From Nocardia gamkensis NBRC 108242 (GTDB lineage: Bacteria > Actinomycetota > Actinomycetes > Mycobacteriales > Mycobacteriaceae), in NCBI RefSeq assembly GCF_001612985.1, contig NZ_BDBM01000002.1:62001-126000 (forward strand): 64,000 bases of DNA, read 5' to 3'. Position numbers and translations under genes: made by a program. Shown one piece after another: positions 52,571 to 59,495 of the stretch. Under the pieces are notes generated by a model. It worked only from the letters and a program-made list of their open reading frames with translations, did no database searches and had not been told where the DNA came from. Within the stretch, counting starts at the first letter, position 1, and the number at the start of each line of letters is the position of its first letter.

Positions 52571-53502
52571 GCATTTCCGTTCTCCGCACCGCCGACGCCT
52601 GGTGGGTGGTCACACCCGCGGGCGCGGCCGAGGTCGACACCACGGCGACCACCACCGGGCAACTGCTGGCGGATCGGCAGGCGATCCGCGCGGCGTCCAC
52701 GAGCAGCGAGGTCGTGCCGGTCGAGAGCCTGGCACCGGTCTCGCCGGTGACCGCGCCGTGCCGGGTGGTGGCGCAGATGACGAACTTCGCCTCGCATGTC
52801 CGGGATTCCGGTGGTGATCCGGCGACGGTGCCGCTGACGTTCTTCCGCAAGGCCTCGGGGTCGATCAGCGGCCCGCACGACGACGTCATCCGGCCCGCGC
52901 ATGTGCGCCTGCTGGATTACGAGGTGGAGATCGGGCTGGTGTTCGGTCGCGACATGCCGGTCGGATCGGAGATCACGAGCGACAACCTGGCCGGCTACAT
53001 CGCCGGTCTCGTGGTCACCAACGACATCTCCGCCCGCGACGTCCAGTTGCCGAAAACCCAGTTCTACGAGGCGAAATCGTATCCGACGTTCACCCCCGTG
53101 GGACCTGTGCTCGTGCTGCTGGAAGACGACGAGCTGAAGCGGTTCACCGATCTGCGGCTGCGGTTGTGGGTCAACGGCGGGCTGCGCCAAGACATGACCG
53201 TCGCCGACATGATCTACCGGCCGTTGCAGACCCTGCGGGCATTGACCGGTTTCCAGCGCATGGACGCAGGCGACCTGCTGCTCACCGGAACCCCCATCGG
53301 CACGGCGATCAGCGCCCCGCCCAAACCGGTCGAGATCATCGGCTCGCTGCTCCCGCCCGCGGTCAAGTGGAAGATGTTCTTCAAGAACCAGGCCAAGAAC
53401 CCGAAGTATCTGCACGACGGCGACGTCGTCGAGGCCGCTATAGCCACCGACGACGGCGCGATCGACCTCGGCCGCCAGCGCACCACGGTGAGGTACCGGT
53501 GA
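52567..53502 (+). CDS. fumarylacetoacetate hydrolase family protein
   Basis: A 311-residue member of the FAH/HpcE/MhpD superfamily, which hydrolyses or hydrates the keto-enol products of ring cleavage. The conserved metal-binding set is visible: DYEVEIGLVFGRDM, VVTNDISARDVQ and AKSYPTFTPVGP, followed by LLLTGTPIGTAISAPPKP. ATGA overlap with the dioxygenase stop indicates coupling. In this setting the likely role is hydrolysis or hydration of the ring-opened product. Confidence 0.9.
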   Translation: MSISVLRTADAWWVVTPAGAAEVDTTATTTGQLLADRQAIRAASTSSEVVPVESLAPVSPVTAPCRVVAQMTNFASHVRDSGGDPATVPLTFFRKASGSISGPHDDVIRPAHVRLLDYEVEIGLVFGRDMPVGSEITSDNLAGYIAGLVVTNDISARDVQLPKTQFYEAKSYPTFTPVGPVLVLLEDDELKRFTDLRLRLWVNGGLRQDMTVADMIYRPLQTLRALTGFQRMDAGDLLLTGTPIGTAISAPPKPVEIIGSLLPPAVKWKMFFKNQAKNPKYLHDGDVVEAAIATDDGAIDLGRQRTTVRYR

Positions 53503-53717
53503 CCGAGGACCTGCGGTGCCCGCAGCGCGCCGACACAACCCGCCGGGATCTTCTCGGCGCCCTCGACGAGCCGGCCGGCGGGCGAAGTATCGCGGTCACG
53601 GTCGACGACGGCGCGAAAGTCGCCACTGTCGAGCTGGACCACATCGGCGACGAAAGCATTGTCGCGGTGATTCCGGATCGGTACGCGCTCGCGTGGAAGC
53701 CCGGGGTGCTCCGATGA
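53499..53717 (+). CDS. small conserved-operon hypothetical protein (72 aa)
   Basis: Starts at a GTG that overlaps the FAH stop by 4 bases (GTGA) and ends overlapping the DoxX ATG by 4 bases, so it is locked into the operon on both sides. It reads MTEDLRCPQRADTTRRDLLG and ends SIVAVIPDRYALAWKPGVLR. Several short beta-strand-like stretches and acidic patches suggest a small soluble protein. I do not recognise a family. It could be a cofactor-binding or assembly factor for the pathway. Confidence 0.7.
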   Translation: MTEDLRCPQRADTTRRDLLGALDEPAGGRSIAVTVDDGAKVATVELDHIGDESIVAVIPDRYALAWKPGVLR

Positions 53718-54070
53718 GCGTCGCATCGGTCCTGCTCGCCGCGGTGCTGGCGGTGTTCTTCTCGGCGATCGGTGTGGCGAAGATACTGGCGGTGCCGTCG
53801 ATGCGGGAACGGGCCACACACACCGGATACTCCGTCGCCGCCTACCGGGGCATCGGCTTCGCGGAGATCGCGGGCGCCCTCGGGCTCCTGCTCGGCATCG
53901 GCTGGTGGCAGCTCGGCCTCGCGGCGGGGATCGGCCTGGTGCTGTTGCTGGTCGGGGCCGCCGTCGTCCACGTGCGCATCGGCGACGGCGTCCGCGAGTT
54001 CGCCCCGGCGATCGTGGGTTGCCTCGTCGCCGTCGTGTATCTCGTGACGCTGCTGGGAGCCGCCCGGTGA
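53714..54070 (+). CDS. DoxX-like membrane protein
   Basis: A 118-residue protein with four membrane helices in DoxX style: LLAAVLAVFFSAIGVAKILA, GFAEIAGALGLLLGIGWWQL, GLAAGIGLVLLLVGAAVVHV and APAIVGCLVAVVYLVTLLGA. The pattern SAIGVAKI...R is typical of the DoxX-like/DUF4870-neighbour group. It overlaps the previous gene and the following monooxygenase by 4 bases each. DoxX-type proteins often accompany oxidoreductases, possibly as quinone- or redox-linked partners. Confidence 0.82.
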   Translation: MSVASVLLAAVLAVFFSAIGVAKILAVPSMRERATHTGYSVAAYRGIGFAEIAGALGLLLGIGWWQLGLAAGIGLVLLLVGAAVVHVRIGDGVREFAPAIVGCLVAVVYLVTLLGAAR

Positions 54071-55644
54071 ACGTTCCGGTCGTGATCGTCGGCGCCGGAC
54101 CCGCCGGGCTCACCGCGGCCCTACTGCTCGCCCGATACGGTGTCGAGTCGCTGGTCTTGGAACGGTGGGAGGGCATCTATCCGCAACCGCGCGCGGTGCA
54201 CTTGGACGGTGAAATCCGCAGGCTCCTGGGAAGGTTGGGCGTCGGGGACGAATTCGACGCGATCTCCCGGCCTGCGCTCGGCCTGCGCCTGCTCGACCGG
54301 GATCTCCGGGTGCTGGCCGAATTCCACCGCGATCCGGCCGGCGGCCGCAACGGGTACCCGGACGCGAACATGTTCGACCAACCGGAGCTGGAGGCGATTC
54401 TGCGTGCCGCGGCGCAGCGCCATAGGGGAGTGACGGTTCGGGGTGATGCCGAAGTCACCGCGGTGACCCAGGTGCTCCGCGGCGCCCGGGTCGACTTCAC
54501 CGACCGGACCACCGGCGCGGCGGAGTCGGTCCATGCGCGGTACGTCCTGGGCTGCGACGGGGCGAACAGCCTGGTTCGCGCGTCGATCGGCGCCGAGATG
54601 CGTGAGCTGAACTTCGAGCAACGGTGGCTCGTCATCGACGTGGCCACCACGGCCGACCTCGGGGCGTGGGAAGGCGTGCATCAGGTCTGCGATCCCTACC
54701 GCGCCGCGACCTACATGCGCATCGGAACGACACGGTATCGATGGGAGTTCCGCCTCCGTCCCGGTGAGGCAGCGGCCCACTACGAGGACATCGGTCGGGT
54801 TCACGAGCTGATCCGCCCCTGGACCGGCGACATTCCGGTGGCGGAAGTCCAGTTGCTCCGGGTAGCCGCGTACACCTTCCGCGCGCAGATCGCCGACCGC
54901 TGGCGGGCGGGCCGGGTCTTCCTGCTGGGCGACGCCGCCCATCTCACCCCACCGTTCATCGGCCAGGGCATGGGCGCGGGCCTGCGGGACGCGGCCAACC
55001 TCACCTGGAAGCTCGCAGGCGTGCTCGCCGGAGACCTGCCCGAACAGGTGCTGGACTCCTACGAGATCGAACGTAAACCCCACGCGCGAAACATGATTCG
55101 GCTGGCGAAGATCACCGGCATGGCGATGACCGAGGGCGGTGAACTGGGCAACATGCTGCGCCGTCTCCTCGCTCCGCGCTTGCGTCGCCTACCCGGATTC
55201 CACGCGCTGGTCACCAGCGGCGAGACACCGCCGCTACGCCGGTCCGGGCTGGTCGCGCGGCCGCGCCTGGGTGGCGGCCGGGCGGGCCATCTGGTGCCCA
55301 ACGCGGTCCTGGAGGACGGTCGTCGCTACGACGACGCAATCGGGGGCCGGTACGCGATCGTCACCGCGGTTCAGCCGACCTCGGCGGACCGCACGCTGGT
55401 CAGCGAACGCGGGGGAGTGCTGGTGACGGCAGCCCCGGGGACCGATCTGCGGAGGTGGCTGCGGCGGGCCGGCGCTCGTGCGGTTCTCGTCCGTCCGGAC
55501 GGCGCCGTGCAGCGCTCCGCCCGGGACCTGCCGGCACTCTGCGCAGCCATGCCTCGATTCGGTTCGCGCGCTCGCGAGGATCGCGCCGACGGCTCGAGCC
55601 CTCCTGGGCCCGCTCCCGGCAGCGCAGTAGGGTGGAAACCATGA
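54067..55644 (+). CDS. FAD-dependent aromatic hydroxylase (MhpA-like)
   Basis: A 525-residue class A flavin monooxygenase that hydroxylates aromatic rings with NAD(P)H and oxygen. Motifs: the dinucleotide-binding VIVGAGPAGLTAALLLARYG at the N-terminus, the DG motif GCDGANSLVR, and the GD motif FLLGDAAHLTPPFIGQGMGAG. The thioredoxin-like C-terminal domain is present but its last ~20 residues (SREDRADGSS region) are low-complexity. The GTG at 54067 overlaps the DoxX stop, and its own stop overlaps the DLW-39 start. It probably makes the diol that the dioxygenase cleaves. Confidence 0.9.
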   Translation: MNVPVVIVGAGPAGLTAALLLARYGVESLVLERWEGIYPQPRAVHLDGEIRRLLGRLGVGDEFDAISRPALGLRLLDRDLRVLAEFHRDPAGGRNGYPDANMFDQPELEAILRAAAQRHRGVTVRGDAEVTAVTQVLRGARVDFTDRTTGAAESVHARYVLGCDGANSLVRASIGAEMRELNFEQRWLVIDVATTADLGAWEGVHQVCDPYRAATYMRIGTTRYRWEFRLRPGEAAAHYEDIGRVHELIRPWTGDIPVAEVQLLRVAAYTFRAQIADRWRAGRVFLLGDAAHLTPPFIGQGMGAGLRDAANLTWKLAGVLAGDLPEQVLDSYEIERKPHARNMIRLAKITGMAMTEGGELGNMLRRLLAPRLRRLPGFHALVTSGETPPLRRSGLVARPRLGGGRAGHLVPNAVLEDGRRYDDAIGGRYAIVTAVQPTSADRTLVSERGGVLVTAAPGTDLRRWLRRAGARAVLVRPDGAVQRSARDLPALCAAMPRFGSRAREDRADGSSPPGPAPGSAVGWKP

Positions 55645-55748
55645 AACTTCTCCTCACCGCCGGTGTCGCGCTTCTGGTTCTCTTCGGCATCTCCAAGCTG
55701 CGCCGGCGCAGCGACGCGGACATGTGGCACGAGGTGACCACCCGCTGA
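55641..55748 (+). CDS. DLW-39-like small membrane protein
   Basis: A 35-residue protein: MKLLLTAGVALLVLFGISKL, then RRRSDADMWHEVTTR. One membrane helix plus a basic/acidic tail with DMW in place of the DLW that names this small actinobacterial family, as I recall it. TAGGGT at 55627-55632, only eight bases before the ATG, looks like a -10 box, so a leaderless transcript is possible. It lies directly before tRNA-Ala, its expected core location, which suggests that the preceding operon was inserted upstream. Confidence 0.65.
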   Translation: MKLLLTAGVALLVLFGISKLRRRSDADMWHEVTTR

Positions 55749-55754
55749 AACCCG

Positions 55755-55827
55755 GGGGCCTTAGCTCAATTGGCAGAGCACTGCCTTTGCAAGGCAGGGG
55801 TTAGGGGTTCGATTCCCCTAGGCTCCA
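55755..55827 (+). tRNA. alaT: tRNA-Ala (TGC)
   Basis: Complete cloverleaf: acceptor GGGGCCT/AGGCTCC with one G-U pair, D-arm GCTCAATTGGCAGAGC, anticodon stem CTGCC/GGCAG with anticodon TGC (55788-55790), T-arm GGGGTTCGATTCCCC. CCA is not encoded. Identical to the minus-strand copy at 48167-48239. It sits after the DLW-39 gene and is presumably the ancestral copy. Confidence 0.98.
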
Positions 55828-55839
55828 CGAACAGGCAGC

Positions 55840-56751
55840 TCAAAGCTCGTTCCGCACGGTCGGTGGCGGGAGTTGGTCGTCGGACCCCGCGGGGGTGTCG
55901 CGAGGGGCTCGATGAACTTCCCACAGGGAGTCGGCTGCATCTCCGACCGAAGAATCCACCTCGACGCCAACACTGGAGACCTCCTCGCGCGAGCGCCATG
56001 TCTGGGTCATCACGTCACCTTTCGCGGCATACACGTCACGATCGATGTTCGTCCGGCTGTGCAGGTGTCCGGACATCGATGCCGCCGCGGAACCGCCGGG
56101 TCGAGCCGGGCTGCAAGACAGCAGAACCAACGGCCCCGGTCGCGTGTCCAGCGCTTGCGCCAGATGTTTGTTGGCGGCCAGCAACTCCGCGTATGTCGCT
56201 CCATCGATCTGCACCGGTTTCGATCCCCAACGCCCCGTCTTGATCGAGACATGGAACGTGCGGGCGTCGGCATGCGCATGGGCGTAGACGGGGTCGGTGT
56301 CCGCCCACGGCGCCGGGCGTCGGCGGCCGAAGACCCACTTGGGCTTCTTCGCCGCCGGATCCTCCTTCCAGAAGGCATAGTGCACGTGATCGCTGGACAT
56401 GAATTTCGCACGCGCCCATCGCTTCTTGCTCCCGACATCGCCCCTTCTCGAAGGAAACGACACGCCTATGACGTTCCCCCGCGAATCGGTCAGTGGAACG
56501 GTGATGACGTCGTCGGCCTGGAAGCGGACGAACTGTCCGGAACGAAGATCCCCACCGACCATGCGTCGGGCCACGGGTTGTGTGTCCGAATGCCGGAAGG
56601 GAAGTGCGCCTTCCGCATCGGCGTGTTCGAGGCGCACAGCCGTCCCGCGCAGATGAGCACCGGTGGTTGTAAGGCGCCCTGCCACCGCTCGCGCCGCGTT
56701 CTCGACAGCTGTATCCAGACGCCCGACCATCCGGGCGAATACCGGTAACAC
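55840..56751 (-). CDS. candidate T7SS-linked effector with caspase-like His/Cys region
   Basis: A 303-residue protein from GTG 56751. The N-terminus (DTAVENAARAVAGRLTTTGA, then RLEHADAEGA) is helical and looks like the second half of a WXG100/ESX-type helical hairpin. A basic middle region follows. The C-terminal part has histidines 158, 160 and 167 (VYAHAHADARTFHVSI) and then Cys213 in GPLVLLSCSPARPGG, followed by DRDVYAAKGDV. The LLSC...VYA layout recalls the caspase-like 'lonely Cys'/CHAT-type domains of large actinomycete toxins. The upstream gene stops nine bases earlier in the same frame. It converges on tRNA-Ala with a 12-base gap. The effector role is inference. Confidence 0.6.
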   Translation of the reverse strand: MLPVFARMVGRLDTAVENAARAVAGRLTTTGAHLRGTAVRLEHADAEGALPFRHSDTQPVARRMVGGDLRSGQFVRFQADDVITVPLTDSRGNVIGVSFPSRRGDVGSKKRWARAKFMSSDHVHYAFWKEDPAAKKPKWVFGRRRPAPWADTDPVYAHAHADARTFHVSIKTGRWGSKPVQIDGATYAELLAANKHLAQALDTRPGPLVLLSCSPARPGGSAAASMSGHLHSRTNIDRDVYAAKGDVMTQTWRSREEVSSVGVEVDSSVGDAADSLWEVHRAPRDTPAGSDDQLPPPTVRNEL

Positions 56752-56760
56752 AGGGCGCGC

Positions 56761-57291
56761 TCACTGATTTCGGTCGGCGTTCCGCAACACCTCCGCCGCG
56801 AGACGGAATGGGGCCGGCCCGCCGGGATTGAGCAGGATATCGATTCCCGAGGGAACCACCGAGGGAAGTTCGCTCCCGAGTACCGGCCACCAGCGGTTGG
56901 GCTCCACGTCCACCTTCTGTGCTTCCGCGGTGGCTACGAGCACACACCGAACACCGTCCGGCGCGGTGTCCACGATCGGTTTGTCCTGTTCATCGCACAC
57001 TATCTCGACCACCGAGTCGCGGATCAGAGCCGGCAGTTCCTCGCCGACCGGATTGCCCGCGGCGATCGAGCGCAGCAGCGCATCCGTGGGGTCGGTCGGT
57101 GTCGCTTCGTCACCGGGAAGATATGCCGGATTCGGTTGAAACGGACCGGCTTTGCCGCCCTCGTCCATCATCCAGCCGCCGATGACGGCTTCTGTGGGCG
57201 GTTCGGACCAGGGGCTGGCCCGCTTCCACCCGCGATCGAGTAACAACAGCCAGTCGTCACGCCGGATCGTCACCGGTTGCGGCTCCATCAC
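56761..57291 (-). CDS. type VII secretion system-associated protein
   Basis: A 176-residue acidic, Trp/Pro-rich protein. The pattern matches the family annotated as type VII secretion system-associated in actinomycetes: DRGWKRASPWSEPPTEAVIG, GPFQPNPAYLP, PTDPTDALLRSIAAG, and a SseB-like end SGIDILLNPGGPAPFRL. GTG 57291 and ATG 57288 are both possible starts after AAGGG. It lies directly upstream of, and in frame with, the effector candidate, separated by one TGA and nine bases. A chaperone or immunity role for the downstream protein is the natural guess. Confidence 0.75.
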   Translation of the reverse strand: MMEPQPVTIRRDDWLLLLDRGWKRASPWSEPPTEAVIGGWMMDEGGKAGPFQPNPAYLPGDEATPTDPTDALLRSIAAGNPVGEELPALIRDSVVEIVCDEQDKPIVDTAPDGVRCVLVATAEAQKVDVEPNRWWPVLGSELPSVVPSGIDILLNPGGPAPFRLAAEVLRNADRNQ

Positions 57292-57517
57292 AAACTGCCC
57301 TTCTCGACACGGTCCCTCATCGAACCGCGAGAGTCTTCGCGGTAATCATCGGTCCGGCACAGTCCGAGCTAACCTCGAATATTCCCAACATGGGGAAGTT
57401 CTGCTGGGTCCGGTGGTGTCGTCGTGACGTGGAAGGCGCGACGACGTAAGGCGGTTGTCCTGCCGGTCCTCGATTCGGCGGCACGATGGATTCGGCGGCC
57501 GATCCACCGACGGTTTT

Positions 57518-57535
57518 TGTGTCCAATTGGACACA
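57518..57535. promoter_or_regulatory. 18-bp perfect palindrome upstream of the ParA-like gene
   Basis: TGTGTCCAATTGGACACA. Symmetry, length and position suggest a dimer-binding site, either for autoregulation or as the centromere of the accessory ParA/ParB-like pair. Confidence 0.8.
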
Positions 57536-57588
57536 GAGCAGTGGCGGCACAGCCGCAACAACAGGGCGCAATCGGACGGAATTCGCCG

Positions 57589-57618
57589 TTACTGTGCCAG
57601 ACTGGCCCGGCACAGTAA
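57589..57618. promoter_or_regulatory. 10-bp inverted repeat before the ParA-like gene
   Basis: TTACTGTGCC (57589-57598) and GGCACAGTAA (57609-57618) with a 10-base spacer, so the arm centres are two helical turns apart. It ends 29 bases before the ATG and can overlap the promoter. Confidence 0.8.
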
Positions 57619-57646
57619 TGCACTCCTCACCCTCGGAGGACCGTCT

Positions 57647-58372
57647 ATGACGAATTCTGTTGCGCCACTCGAATTGCCCGAACCTCTGGTCATCACGCTG
57701 GGGAATCTCAAGGGCGGTGTCGGTAAGACGACATCAGCGTTCTTCTTGGCGAGCTACTTCGCTTCGGTTCACGAACGTCGGGTGCTGGTGATCGATGCCG
57801 ACCCGCTCAGCCAAACCGGGTACTCCTGGTACCGGCGCCTGGTCAAAGGGGGCATCGAGGTGCCGTTCGACCTGGTCGCTTTCCCCTCACGGCACGTCAA
57901 CGACTGCATCACCGACAACGCCGCCGATTTCGATGTCATCATCGTGGATGCCGGGGGTGAGTCGGCCGAGATCTTCAAGGCCGCGATTCCCGAGAGCGAT
58001 GAACTGTTGCTGCTGACGAGTGTCAGCCCGTCCGAGGTGAAACGAGTCCCGAGCACCTTCAAAGCGGCCGAGGAAGCAGCGGCCGACAGCAACCGGGAAA
58101 TACGGGTGCGGGTGCTGATGACAAAAGTGCCGGTGATCATGAAGAAAGGCATGAATGTCTCGACCGAATACCGTGCGCAGCGGGGATATCTGGAGAGCGC
58201 GGGCTACGACGTCTTCGGTTCCTATTTGAGCGCGTGGAAATGGTATCGAGAAGCGGCCGACGGGGAGGTCGGGGAGGGCGCGGAGAACCCGATCGAGGAT
58301 CTCGGCGAATACCGGCAGGTGGGCGACGAGCTGGTGAACGCGTACCGGGCGCTATTGGAGGTGCCGGCCTGA
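57647..58372 (+). CDS. accessory ParA-family ATPase
   Basis: A 241-residue deviant Walker ATPase distinct from the chromosomal ParA. The P-loop [20 protein letters not shown] is near residues 17-36, the A' box is VLVIDADPLSQTGYSWYRRL, and Walker B is FDVIIVDAGGES. It lacks the N-terminal DNA-binding domain of P1-type ParA. GGAGGA sits six bases upstream of the ATG. The stop overlaps the next gene (TGATG), so the two proteins are coupled. Proteins of this kind are typical of actinomycete plasmids and integrative elements; its presence 30 kb from oriC points to an integrated element. Confidence 0.9.
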   Translation: MTNSVAPLELPEPLVITLGNLKGGVGKTTSAFFLASYFASVHERRVLVIDADPLSQTGYSWYRRLVKGGIEVPFDLVAFPSRHVNDCITDNAADFDVIIVDAGGESAEIFKAAIPESDELLLLTSVSPSEVKRVPSTFKAAEEAAADSNREIRVRVLMTKVPVIMKKGMNVSTEYRAQRGYLESAGYDVFGSYLSAWKWYREAADGEVGEGAENPIEDLGEYRQVGDELVNAYRALLEVPA

Positions 58373-59163
58373 TGCCTCCACAACGCAGGAAGGGTTCGAT
58401 CGGCGGCGCCAATCCGCTGTCCGACACCGCGGAGCACACCCCGCCCGTCTCACCGCTGCGCGATGCCGAATGGCGGCGGCCGAAACCGGCCGTGAGCCCG
58501 AATGTCTTGACCATGCCGGTGCCCGACGCGGGTGACGGGCCGCTGAGCGACCGCGAGCGCGCGCAGTTGACGGTGTGCGAGTCATCGATCGACACGCTGC
58601 GCATCGCGTTCTGGGCGGCCGGGCGCGCTCTGCAGATCGTGCGCGACGGCCGACTGTACCGGGACAGCCACGAGACGTTCGACGAGTACGTGGAACAGCG
58701 GTGGGACATGCAGCGGTCCTACGCCCACAAGCTCATTCGCGCTTGGCCGCTGGCGGCGCGGCTGCATCCGATCGCGCCCGCGATCAACGAGGGGCAGGTG
58801 CGTGAACTGCTGCCGGTGGCGGCCGAATACGGCGAAGACGCGGCGGTCACCGTGTACACCACCGTGGCGGCGGCCGTCGACGTGAAGGTCACCGCGGGAA
58901 AGCTCCGGCAAGCGGTGGCGCTCCTGCCCGAACGCTATGACGAAGACGTGGTGATCGAGCGTCTTCAGGCGTGGCTGCGCGGTGAACTGGAGGGCAGCGA
59001 GAACGACCGTGCGGCCGACATCTTCACCGCCATGGAATCCCGGCTCGCCGCGCTGACCAAGCGCGTCGTCAGAGGGTCCAACGACGACCCGCGCGCGGCC
59101 CGCGAGTTCGCGGCGAGGCTCCGGACGATCGCCAGACAGATCGAGGAACAGATCACCGCGTGA
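58372..59163 (+). CDS. ParB-like partner with helix-turn-helix region
   Basis: A 263-residue basic/acidic protein without the ParB CTPase (GERR) motif. The middle segment RIAFWAAGRALQIVRDGRLY, then SHETFDEYVEQRWDMQRSYA and HKLIRAWPLA, matches the plasmid/phage DNA-binding module in which a protein senses an own-gene site (the pattern RLYRDxxxTFDEYxxxRW is common on actinomycete plasmids). The C-terminal half is helical and could dimerise. It starts at the ATG inside the ParA stop. It is the likely centromere-binding or regulatory partner of the accessory ParA; family assignment is by pattern only. Confidence 0.75.
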   Translation: MPPQRRKGSIGGANPLSDTAEHTPPVSPLRDAEWRRPKPAVSPNVLTMPVPDAGDGPLSDRERAQLTVCESSIDTLRIAFWAAGRALQIVRDGRLYRDSHETFDEYVEQRWDMQRSYAHKLIRAWPLAARLHPIAPAINEGQVRELLPVAAEYGEDAAVTVYTTVAAAVDVKVTAGKLRQAVALLPERYDEDVVIERLQAWLRGELEGSENDRAADIFTAMESRLAALTKRVVRGSNDDPRAAREFAARLRTIARQIEEQITA

Positions 59164-59495
59164 CCCACGAATGGACGATGCGCCCCGCAGCGGAACCGCT
59201 TCCGTGCGGGGCGCAGTGTCTCCAGGTGAATACATTTCGGTGTCGTGGAATTCATATCGCGGGACAACGCGTCGAAACGAGTTATTATTTCGTTACGAAA
59301 TCAAAGGCGCGTTGTGCTTTACAAGGTGCGATATATGCCGAAAGGTGAACGCTCGGATCGGATCCGCTGGACTGACGAATCACCGTGATGGTTTTCGAAT
59401 CAATTCGAAGTCTTTGGTGACGTCCCACGCGCCGGGAACCACGGCGTCGTACGGCCCACCGAAGGCAAGCGATATGAGCATCGGAGGACCGCATC
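59164..59495. other. AT-richer intergenic region with operator-like palindrome
   Basis: 332 bp with no gene. It contains ATTTCGTTACGAAAT (59287-59301), a perfect 15-base palindrome in a locally AT-rich stretch, and CGGAGGA near 59480 as the ribosome binding site of the NlpC/P60 gene. I looked for a ydaO-type riboswitch, common before such genes, and did not see its conserved segments. Confidence 0.55.

Larger units (their letters stand above)
57292..57646. promoter_or_regulatory. divergent intergenic region with candidate partition/operator sites
   Basis: 355 bp without a gene between the T7SS-associated gene (leftward) and the ParA-like gene (rightward). It contains an 11-base direct repeat GATTCGGCGGC at 57472-57482 and 57489-57499 (17-base pitch), an 18-base perfect palindrome (57518-57535) and a 10-base inverted repeat (57589-57618). 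GGAGGA at 57635-57640 is the ParA-like ribosome binding site. Confidence 0.8.

Noticed and set aside
59164..59495. c-di-AMP (ydaO-type) riboswitch upstream of the NlpC/P60 gene
   Set aside because: The conserved ydaO segments are not present; only a 15-base palindrome is seen.
40176..59495. Integrase, transposase or replication gene that would define a complete mobile element
   Set aside because: I searched the frames for tyrosine/serine recombinase, DDE transposase and Rep signatures and found none in the accessory block or the ParA module.
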